NCBI RefSeq assembly: GCF_000157895.3
Contig: NC_022663.1
Location: forward strand, 4,898,001-4,962,000
Reading direction: 5' to 3'
Source of the DNA: Mycobacterium kansasii ATCC 12478
GTDB lineage: Bacteria; Actinomycetota; Actinomycetes; Mycobacteriales; Mycobacteriaceae
Length of the DNA: 64,000 bases
Shown here: in pieces, positions 25,771-34,574 of the stretch
Layout: each line of letters opens with the position of its first letter
Numbering within the stretch: the stretch's first letter is position 1
The notes under the pieces: model-generated
What the model was told of the DNA's origin: nothing
What the model saw: only the letters and a program-made list of their open reading frames with translations
Databases searched by the model: none
Translations under genes and position numbers: made by a program

Positions 25771-28113
25771 TCAGTCCCTCGCCGGCGACTTAACACCGGA
25801 TGTCGGCTCCGCCCGAACCTCGGTGTACAGCGGATGTTCCGGCAATTCCTCGACCGTCGAACCGGAGCGGAAGTTGCGCAACGCGATCCAGGCGATCCAG
25901 ACGAACGGCAGCACGCCGCCGACGATGAGGATCAGATCACCGGGCATCCGCAGCCATTCGATCACCGCGTTGCCGGGCTTGGTGATGTAGCCCAGCGACC
26001 GCGCCTCGAAATAGCCGTCGTTGACCGAGTGGTAGAGCTGCAGGATGCCCAACGGCAGCAGGGTGGCGAACACCATCCAGGCCAGGCCGATGTTCATGCC
26101 CCAGAACGAGATTCGCGCCAGCTTCTCCGGCCACTTGTCGGCCGGGATCACATATCGGAAGGCGAACATCGCCAGGCCGACCGCCAGCATGCCGTATACC
26201 CCCATCATGGCCGCGTGTCCGTGGTTTGCCGTCAGCGCGGTGCCGATCTCGTAGTAGGACACGACCGGCAGGTTGATCAGGAATCCGAAGATGCCTGCTC
26301 CCACGAAGTTCCAGAACCCGACCGCGACCAGGAACATGACCGCCCAGCGATGCGGGAACGGGTTGCCGTCGCCGGACTGCTGGCGCGCACCCAGCTGCAG
26401 GAACGCCCACGCCTCGACCGTCAGGAAGGTCAACGGAATGACCTCGGCAGCCGAGAAGAAGGCGCCCAGCGCCATGTGCTCGACCGGTGTGCCCGAGAAG
26501 TACAGGTGGTGCATGGTGCCGATGACGCCGCCGGCGGAGTACAGGATGACATCGAGGAAGATCACACCCAGGGCAATTCGTTCACGCACCACACCCAGCA
26601 GGACGAACATGTAGGCGACCATCACGGTGGTGAAGAGTTCGAGGAAGTCCTCGACCCACAGGTGCACCACCCAGAACCGCCAGAAGTCGGCGACGGTGTA
26701 GTGGGTGCCGCTGCTGGCCAACAACCCGACGGCGTAGAAGGTGGGGATGGCCAGGCCGGAGAAGAAGAACAACCACGGCATGTTCATCTTCGACTCGCCT
26801 TTGAGCCGGGCGCGCATGCCGCGGAAGATGATGGCGATCCAGACGAACATGCCGACGATCAGCAGGATCTGCCACAGCCGCGGCAGGTCGAGGTACTCCC
26901 ACTGCTGGGAGAGCAGCCCGCCCTGGGGAATCACCCCGTAGATGGAGAGCGCCTCGCAGATCAGCGAGCCGAACACCACGACCGCAACCGCGCCCAGCAA
27001 TACGTAAGCCAACAGGCCCTGGCGTTTGGGCTCCCGACGGCTGATGAACGGCACCAGGAAGATGCCGCCCGCCAGAAACGCCGCCGCGGTCCAGAACAGC
27101 GCCAGCTGCAGATGCCAGGTTCGGGCCAGGTTGTACGGCAACAGCCGAGCCAGGTCCAGGCCGAAGAAGTTCGACAAGTCGGCCCGATAGTGCTCGGCGG
27201 CGGCGCCCAGCAGTGTTTGGGCCAGGAAGAGCACCGACACGATCGCGAAGAACCAGATGGTCGCCCGCTGGGCCGGCGTCAGGCTCACCTCGCCGGGTTG
27301 GCGGAAGGAGAGGTTGGACACCTCGGCGCTGTGCCAGCCGACCTTTTGGCTCCAGCGTCCGTAGATAGCGAACATGATCCCGATGCCGCCCAGCAACGCG
27401 ATCAGCGACAGCGCCGACCACAGGATCACCGCTGCGGTCGGACCGTTGTCGACGCGCTGCTCGGCCGGCCAGTTGTTGGTGTAGCTGTACTTGTGGCCGG
27501 GCCGCTCGGCGGCGGCCGCCCATGCCGTCCAGGCGAAGAACGCGGTCAGGTCCCGGATTTGTGCCTTATCGGTGATCAGCTGCGGCAGCAGCCCGTACTT
27601 GGTCGAGTTCTCCCCGAAGTAGGCCGCGTAGTGGTTTTGGATCCGCCCGAACGCCGCGGCCTGGCGGTCGGTGAACACCAGCGTCTTGGTATCGGGGTTG
27701 TAGCGGTTGGTCCGGAATTCGGTGACCACCCGATCGCGGGGGTCGGCCACACCTTGGGCCCGTAGCTGATCGGCGACGTCGTCGGTGGCCATGCGCAGGT
27801 AGTCGGCGGTGTAGTCGGGCCCCAGATAGGCGCCGTGGCCAAGCACCGAACCGTATTGCATGAGGCCACGCGCCTGGTAGAGCTCTTGGCCGCGGGTGAT
27901 GTCGTCGCCGGTGAACAGGACCTGGCCCGATTCGGTGACGACCTTGTCCGGCATCGGCATCGCCGCGGTATACGTGCGGTAGACCAGGATTCCCATCACC
28001 AGGAAGCCGAAGATCATCACCAGGGCCACACCCTGAATCCAGCCCTTCCCGATCAGGGGGCGCGACGATTGCCGGCTGGGAATTGGCGATGACGACGTCT
28101 GTTGATCAGCCAT
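25771..28113 (-). CDS. norB: quinol-dependent nitric oxide reductase (qNOR, NorZ type)
   Basis: The 780-residue length and domain order fit single-subunit quinol NO reductases, which reduce 2 NO to N2O. An N-terminal helix (GVALVMIFGFLVMGILVY) and a periplasmic domain of about 200 residues lacking a haem-c CxxCH motif replace NorC. The catalytic haem-copper oxidase-like core of about 12 helices follows. Candidate haem and FeB ligands include His in WHLQLALFW, VVHLWVEDFLELF, GTMHHLYFSG and the paired His of ANHGHAAMMG. It is first in an operon with the Cys-rich and SPFH genes. It diverges from the DosR locus, and a strong AGGAG precedes the ATG. M. tuberculosis lacks this gene (recalled). Confidence 0.93.
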   Translation of the reverse strand: MADQQTSSSPIPSRQSSRPLIGKGWIQGVALVMIFGFLVMGILVYRTYTAAMPMPDKVVTESGQVLFTGDDITRGQELYQARGLMQYGSVLGHGAYLGPDYTADYLRMATDDVADQLRAQGVADPRDRVVTEFRTNRYNPDTKTLVFTDRQAAAFGRIQNHYAAYFGENSTKYGLLPQLITDKAQIRDLTAFFAWTAWAAAAERPGHKYSYTNNWPAEQRVDNGPTAAVILWSALSLIALLGGIGIMFAIYGRWSQKVGWHSAEVSNLSFRQPGEVSLTPAQRATIWFFAIVSVLFLAQTLLGAAAEHYRADLSNFFGLDLARLLPYNLARTWHLQLALFWTAAAFLAGGIFLVPFISRREPKRQGLLAYVLLGAVAVVVFGSLICEALSIYGVIPQGGLLSQQWEYLDLPRLWQILLIVGMFVWIAIIFRGMRARLKGESKMNMPWLFFFSGLAIPTFYAVGLLASSGTHYTVADFWRFWVVHLWVEDFLELFTTVMVAYMFVLLGVVRERIALGVIFLDVILYSAGGVIGTMHHLYFSGTPVEHMALGAFFSAAEVIPLTFLTVEAWAFLQLGARQQSGDGNPFPHRWAVMFLVAVGFWNFVGAGIFGFLINLPVVSYYEIGTALTANHGHAAMMGVYGMLAVGLAMFAFRYVIPADKWPEKLARISFWGMNIGLAWMVFATLLPLGILQLYHSVNDGYFEARSLGYITKPGNAVIEWLRMPGDLILIVGGVLPFVWIAWIALRNFRSGSTVEELPEHPLYTEVRAEPTSGVKSPARD

Positions 28114-28248
28114 TCCGAGATCTCCTGTCTGGATGATGGGCTGTATCGCCGCGGGTTCAACTCCTTGTTCACATGCAACGACGGCTCGTAAACATCCAAT
28201 TCGTCTATCGCCGCGGTGGCAATAGTGTGTTTGACCGGCCGCTGTTCT

Positions 28249-28289
28249 ATAGGGACCAATGGCACTGATATCGGGACCAACGCCCCTGG
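28249..28289. promoter_or_regulatory. two adjacent DosR (DevR) boxes
   Basis: Two 20-mers match the recalled DosR consensus TTSGGGACTWWAGTCCCSAA: ATAGGGACCAATGGCACTGA (28249-28268) and ATCGGGACCAACGCCCCTGG (28270-28289). They are 21 bp apart, so two DosR dimers would bind on one face. They lie about 60 bp upstream of the universal stress gene, matching the autoregulated Rv3134c-devR-devS promoter of M. tuberculosis. They also lie 136 bp upstream of the divergent norB start, so they might activate it as well. Confidence 0.82.
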
Positions 28290-28350
28290 GTAAGGCGGGT
28301 GCCTCATCGATAACGTGCGAGTAGCCAACGGCTCAGCAGAGGAGAGCGCG

Positions 28351-29151
28351 ATGAGCAACCCGTCAGCTCCGGCGGTGGTCGTCGGTATCGACGGATCGAA
28401 GGCAGCAACCCAGGCAGCGCTGTGGGCGATCGACGAGGCGGTGAGCCGCGACATTCCGCTGCGCCTGGTGTACGTCATCGATCCGCTGGAACCGTCGGGC
28501 GGTGGCGGTCGTGATGGTCGGCAAGGCATGGCGCACGCGGCGCTGTTCGACGTATGCCGTGCCGTGGAAGCCACCGGGCACCCGGTCAAGGTGGAAACCG
28601 AAGTCCTACGGGGCAGGCCGCTCACCAAGCTGATGGAGGAGTCCAGGTCGGCGGTGATGGTCTGTGTCGGGTCCATCGGGCTCAACCACGCGCGCCGCGG
28701 CGAGGGCTCGGTCGCGGCGACCCTGGCCGGGTCGGCGCTATGCCCTGTGGCGGTCATCCAGGTGCCCCCCGGCGGAGTGCCGGTGCCGAAAGTCAGCACA
28801 GTGGTCGCGGAGGTGAACAATGGTTCGGTGCTGCGACATGCGTTCGAGGAGGCAAGGCTGAGGGGAGTTGCGCTGCGGGCTCTTTCGGCACGCATGCCCG
28901 ACACAGCGGGCGACACCGGCGACGGGAACCGGTTGGCACAAGCGCAACTGAGCCGCCGGCTGGCCCGGTGGACGCGGCTGTACCCCGACGTCAAGGTCGA
29001 GTCGACCATCATCCGCGGACATGCCTGCCGTTACATCGCCGCCAACGCCAAACCGGACCAGCTGTATGTCACCGACTCCCATGCCGCACAGGCGTGCAAC
29101 GTCTACAGCGCAGGATGCTCGGTGCTGACCGTGCGCAGTGGCAACTTGTAG
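28351..29151 (+). CDS. universal stress protein, Rv3134c-like
   Basis: The ATG at 28351 follows GAGGAGAG, giving 266 residues. The N-terminal USP domain has VVVGIDGSKAATQAALWAIDEA and the nucleotide-binding-like stretch VGSIGLNHARRGEGSVAATLAGSALCPVAVIQ. The second half is a more diverged USP-like domain. It corresponds to Rv3134c, co-transcribed with devR-devS from DosR-dependent promoters during hypoxia and NO exposure. The gap to devR is 38 bp. Confidence 0.92.
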   Translation: MSNPSAPAVVVGIDGSKAATQAALWAIDEAVSRDIPLRLVYVIDPLEPSGGGGRDGRQGMAHAALFDVCRAVEATGHPVKVETEVLRGRPLTKLMEESRSAVMVCVGSIGLNHARRGEGSVAATLAGSALCPVAVIQVPPGGVPVPKVSTVVAEVNNGSVLRHAFEEARLRGVALRALSARMPDTAGDTGDGNRLAQAQLSRRLARWTRLYPDVKVESTIIRGHACRYIAANAKPDQLYVTDSHAAQACNVYSAGCSVLTVRSGNL

Positions 29152-29189
29152 GAACAACCAATGTTCGGGACTATCTCAGGAGTGAAGTC

Positions 29190-29837
29190 TTGGTAACAGT
29201 CTTCTTGGTCGACGACCACGAGGTGGTACGTCGCGGTCTGATCGACCTGCTCGACGCGGACCCCCAACTCGAGGTCGTCGGTGAGGCGGGTTCGGTTGGC
29301 GAAGCGATGGCCAGAATTCCGGCGGCTAACCCCGACGTGGCGGTGCTCGACGTCAGGTTGCCCGACGGCAATGGCATCGAGCTGTGCCGAGATCTGTTGT
29401 CGCGCATGCCGGAACTGCGCTGTCTGATCCTGACGTCGTACACCTCCGATGAGGCGATGCTGGATGCGATCCTGGCCGGTGCCAGTGGATATGTCGTCAA
29501 GGACATCAAGGGAATGGAATTGGCCCGTGCGGTCAAAGAAGTGGGCGCGGGACGGTCGCTGCTCGACAATCGGGCAGCGGCCGCGTTGATGTCCAAACTG
29601 CGGGGCGGTGTCGAGAAGCCGGACCCGTTGTCCGGCCTGACCGACCAGGAGCGGACGTTGCTGGGACTGTTGAGCGAGGGTCTTACCAACAAGCAGATCG
29701 CCGACCGGATGTTCTTGGCCGAAAAGACGGTGAAGAACTACGTATCCCGGCTGTTGGCCAAGCTGGGAATGGAGCGCCGGACGCAGGCCGCGGTATTCGC
29801 AACGCAGTTGCAGCGCTCGCGGCCGGGCGCCGGGTGA
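29190..29837 (+). CDS. devR: dormancy response regulator DevR (DosR)
   Basis: The start codon appears to be TTG at 29190, after GGAG; the ATG at 29161 is out of frame. The 215 residues align almost without gaps to M. tuberculosis DevR as I recall it. The receiver domain has Asp8, Asp9, phospho-acceptor Asp54, Thr82 and Lys104. The C-terminal LuxR/NarL helix-turn-helix has the DNA-contact residues Lys179, Lys182 and Asn183 in EKTVKNYVSRLLAKLG. It activates the dormancy regulon when DevS or DosT senses hypoxia, NO or CO. Confidence 0.96.
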   Translation: MVTVFLVDDHEVVRRGLIDLLDADPQLEVVGEAGSVGEAMARIPAANPDVAVLDVRLPDGNGIELCRDLLSRMPELRCLILTSYTSDEAMLDAILAGASGYVVKDIKGMELARAVKEVGAGRSLLDNRAAAALMSKLRGGVEKPDPLSGLTDQERTLLGLLSEGLTNKQIADRMFLAEKTVKNYVSRLLAKLGMERRTQAAVFATQLQRSRPGAG

Positions 29838-29846
29838 CGCACACCC

Positions 29847-31580
29847 ATGGCTGACAACGGACTTCCCGTCAACAAGGGCACAACCCTGGACTCCGGTCTG
29901 CGTCCACTGCGCCAAACGCTTTCTCAGCTGCGGCTGCGTGAGTTGCTGGTGGAGGTGCAGGAGCGGGTCGAGCAGATCGTGGACGGCCGCGACCGCCTCG
30001 ACGGCCTGGTGGAAGCCATGCTCGTCGTCACGTCGGGTCTGGACTTGGACGTCACCCTGCGCACGATCGTGCACTCGGCGACCAATCTCGTCGATGCCCG
30101 CTACGGTGCCCTGGAGGTGCACGATCGGGACAAGCGGGTGCTGCAGTTCGTCTATGAGGGCTTCGACGAAGAGACCGTCCAGGCGATCGGTCACTTGCCG
30201 CAGGGCCTCGGCATCATCGGTCTCCTCATCGATGAGCCCAAACCGCTACGGCTGGACGACCTTTCACTGCATCCGGCGTCGGTGGGCTTTCCAGCCAACC
30301 ATCCCCCCATGCGCACCTTCCTCGGGGTGCCGGTTCGGGTGCACGACATGTCGCTGGGCACGTTGTACCTGACCGACAAGACCAACGGTCAGCCGTTCAG
30401 CGACGACGACGAATTGCTGGTCCAGGCGCTGGCCGCGGCCGCGGGCATCGCCATTGCGAACGCCCGGCTTTACCAGCAGGCCACGACGCGACAGTCGTGG
30501 ATAGAGGCCACCCGCGACATTGCGACCGAGCTGCTCTCCGGCGCCGAGCCTGCGACGGTGTTTCGGCTTGTCGCCGAGGAAGCGCTGAAGCTGACCGCCG
30601 CCGATGCGGCCTTGGTGGCGATACCGCTCGACGAGAACGTGCCGGCCGCCGAGGTGACCGAGGTGCTGGTGATCGAGACGGTCGGCAGCGCCGTGGCTCC
30701 CGTTATGGGGCAGGTCATTTCGTTGACGGACACTGTGCTCGCGGATGTCTGCGCCGACAGCAGCCCGAAACAGGTCGAGAAGTTTGAGCTGGACGGTGTC
30801 GACGTCGCGGGTCCGGCGCTGCTGTTGCCGCTGCGGGCCACCGATACGTGCGCCGGCGTCGTCGTGCTGTTGCGTCACGACAGTTCCGGACCGGCCACCG
30901 AGGACCAACTCGAGATGATGGCGGCCTTCTCCGACCAGGCCGCGCTGGCGCTGCAGCTGGCCGGCTCCCAGCGCCGGATGCGTGAGCTCGACGTCGTGAC
31001 CGAGCGCGACCGGATTGCACGCGACCTGCACGACCACGTGATCCAGCGCCTCTTCGCCGTCGGTCTGGCGTTGCAGGCTGCCGTCCCCCGGGCGCGGGTT
31101 CCGGAAGTGCAGCAACGACTTTCGGAAGCGATCGACGATCTGCAGGGGGTCATCCAGGAGATCCGCACCACGATTTTCGACCTGCACGGAGGCTCACAGG
31201 GCATCACCCGGCTCCGGCAGCGAATCGATGCCGCCGTCGCCCAATTCGCCGGATCGGGATTGCGGACCTCCGTGCAATTCGTCGGCCCGCTGTCGGTTGT
31301 CGACAACCTGCTGGCCGATCACGCCGAGGCGATGGTCAGGGAAGCGGTCAGCAACGCCGTCCGCCACGCGCGGGCCACGACATTGATGGTCCGGGTCAAA
31401 GTCGCCGACGACCTGTGCATCGAGGTGAGCGATAACGGATGCGGAATGCCCGACCAGTTCACCGCCAGCGGCCTGACCAATCTGCGCCGGCGCGCTGAGG
31501 AGGCCGGTGGCGAATTCGCCATCGAAGCCACTGCCAGTGGCGGCACATTGCTGCGCTGGTCAGCGCCGCTCCTCCAGTAG
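29847..31580 (+). CDS. devS: redox/gas-sensing histidine kinase DevS (DosS)
   Basis: The 577-residue protein has two N-terminal GAF domains and a HisKA_3/HATPase kinase core. His152 in NHPPMRTFLG aligns with the haem-binding His149 of M. tuberculosis DosS. The phospho-acceptor is His395 in RDLHDHVIQRLF, and the ATP-binding N and G boxes are EAVSNAVRHA and DNGCGMP. It phosphorylates DevR. The gene starts 9 bp after devR, and its last 21 bp overlap the convergent nitroreductase gene, which is unusual spacing but common in this compact locus. Confidence 0.95.
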   Translation: MADNGLPVNKGTTLDSGLRPLRQTLSQLRLRELLVEVQERVEQIVDGRDRLDGLVEAMLVVTSGLDLDVTLRTIVHSATNLVDARYGALEVHDRDKRVLQFVYEGFDEETVQAIGHLPQGLGIIGLLIDEPKPLRLDDLSLHPASVGFPANHPPMRTFLGVPVRVHDMSLGTLYLTDKTNGQPFSDDDELLVQALAAAAGIAIANARLYQQATTRQSWIEATRDIATELLSGAEPATVFRLVAEEALKLTAADAALVAIPLDENVPAAEVTEVLVIETVGSAVAPVMGQVISLTDTVLADVCADSSPKQVEKFELDGVDVAGPALLLPLRATDTCAGVVVLLRHDSSGPATEDQLEMMAAFSDQAALALQLAGSQRRMRELDVVTERDRIARDLHDHVIQRLFAVGLALQAAVPRARVPEVQQRLSEAIDDLQGVIQEIRTTIFDLHGGSQGITRLRQRIDAAVAQFAGSGLRTSVQFVGPLSVVDNLLADHAEAMVREAVSNAVRHARATTLMVRVKVADDLCIEVSDNGCGMPDQFTASGLTNLRRRAEEAGGEFAIEATASGGTLLRWSAPLLQ

Positions 31581-32558
31581 CTCTCGGGGTCCGTCGACGA
31601 CCTGCGACAGACTACGCCGCGGTGTGGCGGGTAACGGGTCGGCATTGATCGGCGCCCAACCGACTCGGAGCAGCATCTGCGGGTAGCCGCTGTCGCCGAA
31701 CACGTCCGCGCGAACGGCGTCGCGCGTGCTCTGGATCTCCAAAGGTTCGGTGATCGGACAGGACGCCAATCCCATGGCGGTCGCGGTCAACAGGACGGCG
31801 CTGGTTGCCTCCCCTGCCCGCAGCCGAGACACCCGGTCGTCTTGGTCGGTGCCCAGTGCCAGGATGACGCCGCCGTCGTCGGCGGGCGAGACACCGGAGG
31901 GTTGGGCCAGCGCCGGGGCCGCAAATAGCCGGCCAGGGATCGGGGCGCTGCGATCCGACGGTGGAGTGTTCCGGGCCGGAACCCCGGCCACGCCGCCGTA
32001 CCGGCCACTCCAGGTCGTGAGCTCCCGGATGTAGCCCTCGTCGCCCGCATGGCGCCACACAGCTTGGGCCACAATTGATCTCATCTTGTCCAGCGCGTCG
32101 ACCTGGCGGAGCATGACCCCACAGCGAGCCGCCCGCGCAGCCATCTGGGCGACGTCACCTCCGGCCACCGGCCAGCTGCTGTAGACCCGACGGTCGGTCC
32201 GGCGGCGCGGGATGGCCGCGGCGAGTGCGATGTCGGCGTGATCGGCATCCTGGGCCCGGACCTCGATGGCCGCGAGGTGGCGGGGGTTGTCCGGATCGGG
32301 CAGTCGGTTTACCTTGGCGCGCCAGCCCATCGACGCCAACGCAACGACACAGTGATGCAGGGCGACACCGCAGCTGATGATCAGATCGCGCCCGTCCGGG
32401 TCGGTGCTGTGCAGTTGCATGTCGGGCTCGGAAAACAGGTCCAGGCTTGGCGCGCCCACCCGCCACCGCCACGGTTGGGTGTTGTGGACCGAAGGCGCAC
32501 GGGTGGCCAGCGTGAGGACCGCTCGAAGGGCGCCCGCGTCGGGGAATTGGGCATTCAT
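31560..32558 (-). CDS. Acg-type nitroreductase-like flavoprotein, Rv3131-like
   Basis: The protein has 332 residues of the Acg family of DosR-regulated nitroreductase-fold proteins. Family signatures are TRAPSVHNTQPWRW near the N-terminus, ISCGVALHHCVVAL, and the C-terminal FMN-fold segment ATAMGLASCPITEPLEI, then YPQMLLRVGW. Known members bind FMN but show no clear nitroreductase activity and may sequester flavin (family knowledge). It is divergent from tgs1 across a DosR box, as in H37Rv, and overlaps the devS 3' end by 21 bp. Confidence 0.9.
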   Translation of the reverse strand: MNAQFPDAGALRAVLTLATRAPSVHNTQPWRWRVGAPSLDLFSEPDMQLHSTDPDGRDLIISCGVALHHCVVALASMGWRAKVNRLPDPDNPRHLAAIEVRAQDADHADIALAAAIPRRRTDRRVYSSWPVAGGDVAQMAARAARCGVMLRQVDALDKMRSIVAQAVWRHAGDEGYIRELTTWSGRYGGVAGVPARNTPPSDRSAPIPGRLFAAPALAQPSGVSPADDGGVILALGTDQDDRVSRLRAGEATSAVLLTATAMGLASCPITEPLEIQSTRDAVRADVFGDSGYPQMLLRVGWAPINADPLPATPRRSLSQVVDGPRELLEERR

Positions 32559-32656
32559 GGCTGCCTTTCCGATTCAGACCAGCCGTCCCATCGCTGTCAT
32601 GCATCAAGGATCGGGGCGGGGCAATTGATCGTGGCAGAGGACGAAGCCCTCGGCAA

Positions 32657-32676
32657 GCAGGGACCTTTGGCCCTGC
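32657..32676. promoter_or_regulatory. DosR box shared by the Rv3131-like gene and tgs1
   Basis: GCAGGGACCTTTGGCCCTGC is close to a full palindrome and matches the DosR core GGGAC...WW...CCC. It lies about 67 bp upstream of tgs1 and 100 bp upstream of the divergent nitroreductase-like gene, so one site can serve both directions, as in M. tuberculosis. Confidence 0.8.
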
Positions 32677-32742
32677 CGCGATGCCGAGTCGCGAGGCATA
32701 GTGGTACCGAGAGTTGCAGATAACTGGGAAAAGACGCTGATG

Positions 32743-34134
32743 ATGACTCACCTGACGACGCTGGATGCCGGGTTTCTCAAGGCCGAAGATGTTGATCCGC
32801 GAGTCAGTCTGGCTATCGGTGGCCTCGCGGTCATCGAAGGCCCCGCGCCCGATCAGGATGTGCTGGTGTCGCTGTTTGCCGAGCGCATTCGCGCCTGTCC
32901 GCGGTTCGGGCAACGGTTGCGGCTACACCCTTTGGACCTGGGTGCTCCCGAATGGGTGGACGACCCGGACTTCGACATCAACCGGCACGTGCGGCGGGTT
33001 GCGGTGCCGCATCCGGGCGACGACCGCGAGCTGTACCGGCTGGTCGCCGACGTGATGGCCCGGCGTTTGGACCGCGACCGCCCCATGTGGGAACTCTGGG
33101 TCATCGAAGGTCTCACCGACGACAGGTGGGCGATGCTGACCAAGGTCCACCACTGCATGGCCGACGGAATCGCGGCTTCTCACATCCTGGCCGGATTGTG
33201 CGACCCCAGCGGTCATGTCGCTCGGGACAGTTTCGCGGACCAGACCCACGCCGCGCTGAAACCAGAGCTGGGCGCCTCGAATCCACTGAGCCTGCTGAGC
33301 GGCCTGTGGACTGCGCCAGGCGCGATCACCTCAGGCATCGTCCGCGTGGTCCGGGGCGCCGGCGAACTGCTCGCCGGTTTGTTGACCCCCGCCGAGTCGA
33401 CGCTGAACGGGCCGCTGAGCGACCTGCGTCGGTTCGGCGGGGCGCGGGTCTCGCTGGCCGATCTCGATTTGGTGTGTCAGACGTTCGGTGTCACCATCAA
33501 CGACGTTGCCCTGGCGGCGATTACCGAGAGCTACCGCAACATCCTGGTGGCGCGTGGGCAGCGGCCCCGGCCGGGTTCGTTGCGCACCTTGGTACCGGTT
33601 TCGGTCCGTTCTACGGACGCATTCGGCGAGATCGACAATCGCGTATCGGCGATGCTTCCGAATCTTCCCGTGGAGGAAGAGGATCCGGTGCAGCGGCTGC
33701 GAAGCGTGCATGAACGATTGAGCCAGGCCAAGACCAGCGGTCAGCCGCAAGCCGGAAACCTGTTCATGTCGGTTGCGAATCGCATTCCATTCGCGATGAC
33801 AGCCCGGGCGGTCGGCCTGCTGATGCGGTTGCCCCAGCGTGGGATCGTGACGGTGGCGACGAATGTGCCCGGGCCGCGTCACCCGCTGAAAGTCTTGGGC
33901 AAAAGGGTGGTCGCGATATTCCCGGTTCCGCCGCTGGCGATGCACCTGCGAACCGGTGTCGCGATGCTCAGCTACGCCGACGACCTGTGCTTCGGCATTC
34001 TCACCGACTACGACGCGGTGGGCGATGTCGACCAACTGGCGCGGGGAATCGAAGCCGCGGTAGCACGGCTGGTGGCAATCAGCAAGCGGCGCAAGGCCCG
34101 CCGCACCAAGGGGCCGTTATCTCTGGTCGTGTGA
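32743..34134 (+). CDS. tgs1: wax ester synthase/diacylglycerol acyltransferase Tgs1
   Basis: I take the second of two adjacent ATGs (32743, MTHLTTLDAGFLKAEDVD), which gives 463 residues, the length of M. tuberculosis Tgs1. The catalytic HHxxxDG motif is HHCMADG near residue 140. The second conserved block is VTINDVALAAITESYRN, followed by NVPGPRHPLKVLG and a basic C-terminal tail (ISKRRKARRTKG). It makes triacylglycerol stores during hypoxia-induced dormancy under DosR control. A DosR box lies about 67 bp upstream. Confidence 0.95.
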   Translation: MTHLTTLDAGFLKAEDVDPRVSLAIGGLAVIEGPAPDQDVLVSLFAERIRACPRFGQRLRLHPLDLGAPEWVDDPDFDINRHVRRVAVPHPGDDRELYRLVADVMARRLDRDRPMWELWVIEGLTDDRWAMLTKVHHCMADGIAASHILAGLCDPSGHVARDSFADQTHAALKPELGASNPLSLLSGLWTAPGAITSGIVRVVRGAGELLAGLLTPAESTLNGPLSDLRRFGGARVSLADLDLVCQTFGVTINDVALAAITESYRNILVARGQRPRPGSLRTLVPVSVRSTDAFGEIDNRVSAMLPNLPVEEEDPVQRLRSVHERLSQAKTSGQPQAGNLFMSVANRIPFAMTARAVGLLMRLPQRGIVTVATNVPGPRHPLKVLGKRVVAIFPVPPLAMHLRTGVAMLSYADDLCFGILTDYDAVGDVDQLARGIEAAVARLVAISKRRKARRTKGPLSLVV

Positions 34135-34141
34135 ATGACCG

Positions 34142-34570
34142 TCACGCGAACGTGTCGGAGCGGTCCGGCTCCGGTCCGAACATGAAGTGGCGGCCGGTGA
34201 TCTCGGTCGGGATGATCCGCACGTAGTGCAGCTTCAACGTCGCGATCCAGGGTCGTAGGCCGGCCTGTTCGGCCTTCTGAACTTCTGCGTCGGTTCGCAG
34301 GACCTGGGCGCGGCCTTTGACGATCACACTCCAGCCTTCCGCGGCGTCGTGGTCGTCGGCCTCGAATGCGACCGGGCTGTTCGTCACGGCGAGAAACAGT
34401 TTCGTGCCCTCGGCCGTCCGGAACAGCACGGTGCGATCCTGCACGACATAGTTGACCGGGAAGATCTCGGGCTCGCCGGCGATGCTTGTCACTAGTCGGC
34501 CGAGCGCGGCGCTGCTCAGGAGTTTCCAACTCTCGTCGTCTGACAGGAAGGTAACTGGCTCGTCGGGCAT
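34142..34570 (-). CDS. pyridoxamine 5'-phosphate oxidase-like FMN/F420-binding protein, Rv3129-like
   Basis: I start at 34570 (MPDEPVTFLSDDESW), 142 residues; the longer frame runs into the upstream gene. The split-barrel fold is indicated by ALGRLVTSIAGEPEIFPVNYVV, then TVLFRTAEGTKLFLAV and VAFEADDHDAAEGWSVIVKG. Such proteins bind FMN, F420 or biliverdin rather than making PLP. It lies 4 bp downstream of the nitroreductase-like gene on the same strand and converges with tgs1 at 7 bp. Its place in the DosR locus points to a hypoxia role. Confidence 0.85.
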   Translation of the reverse strand: MPDEPVTFLSDDESWKLLSSAALGRLVTSIAGEPEIFPVNYVVQDRTVLFRTAEGTKLFLAVTNSPVAFEADDHDAAEGWSVIVKGRAQVLRTDAEVQKAEQAGLRPWIATLKLHYVRIIPTEITGRHFMFGPEPDRSDTFA

Positions 34571-34574
34571 CGGC

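Noticed and set aside
25234..27765. 843-codon plus-strand open frame opposite norB
   Set aside because: It is antisense to a clear qNOR, has an Arg/Gln/Asp/His-rich composition typical of GC-rich shadow frames and no domain.
28554..29837. Long upstream extension of the devR frame
   Set aside because: The extra 212 codons overlap the universal stress gene in another frame and do not resemble any protein. DevR proper starts at 29190.
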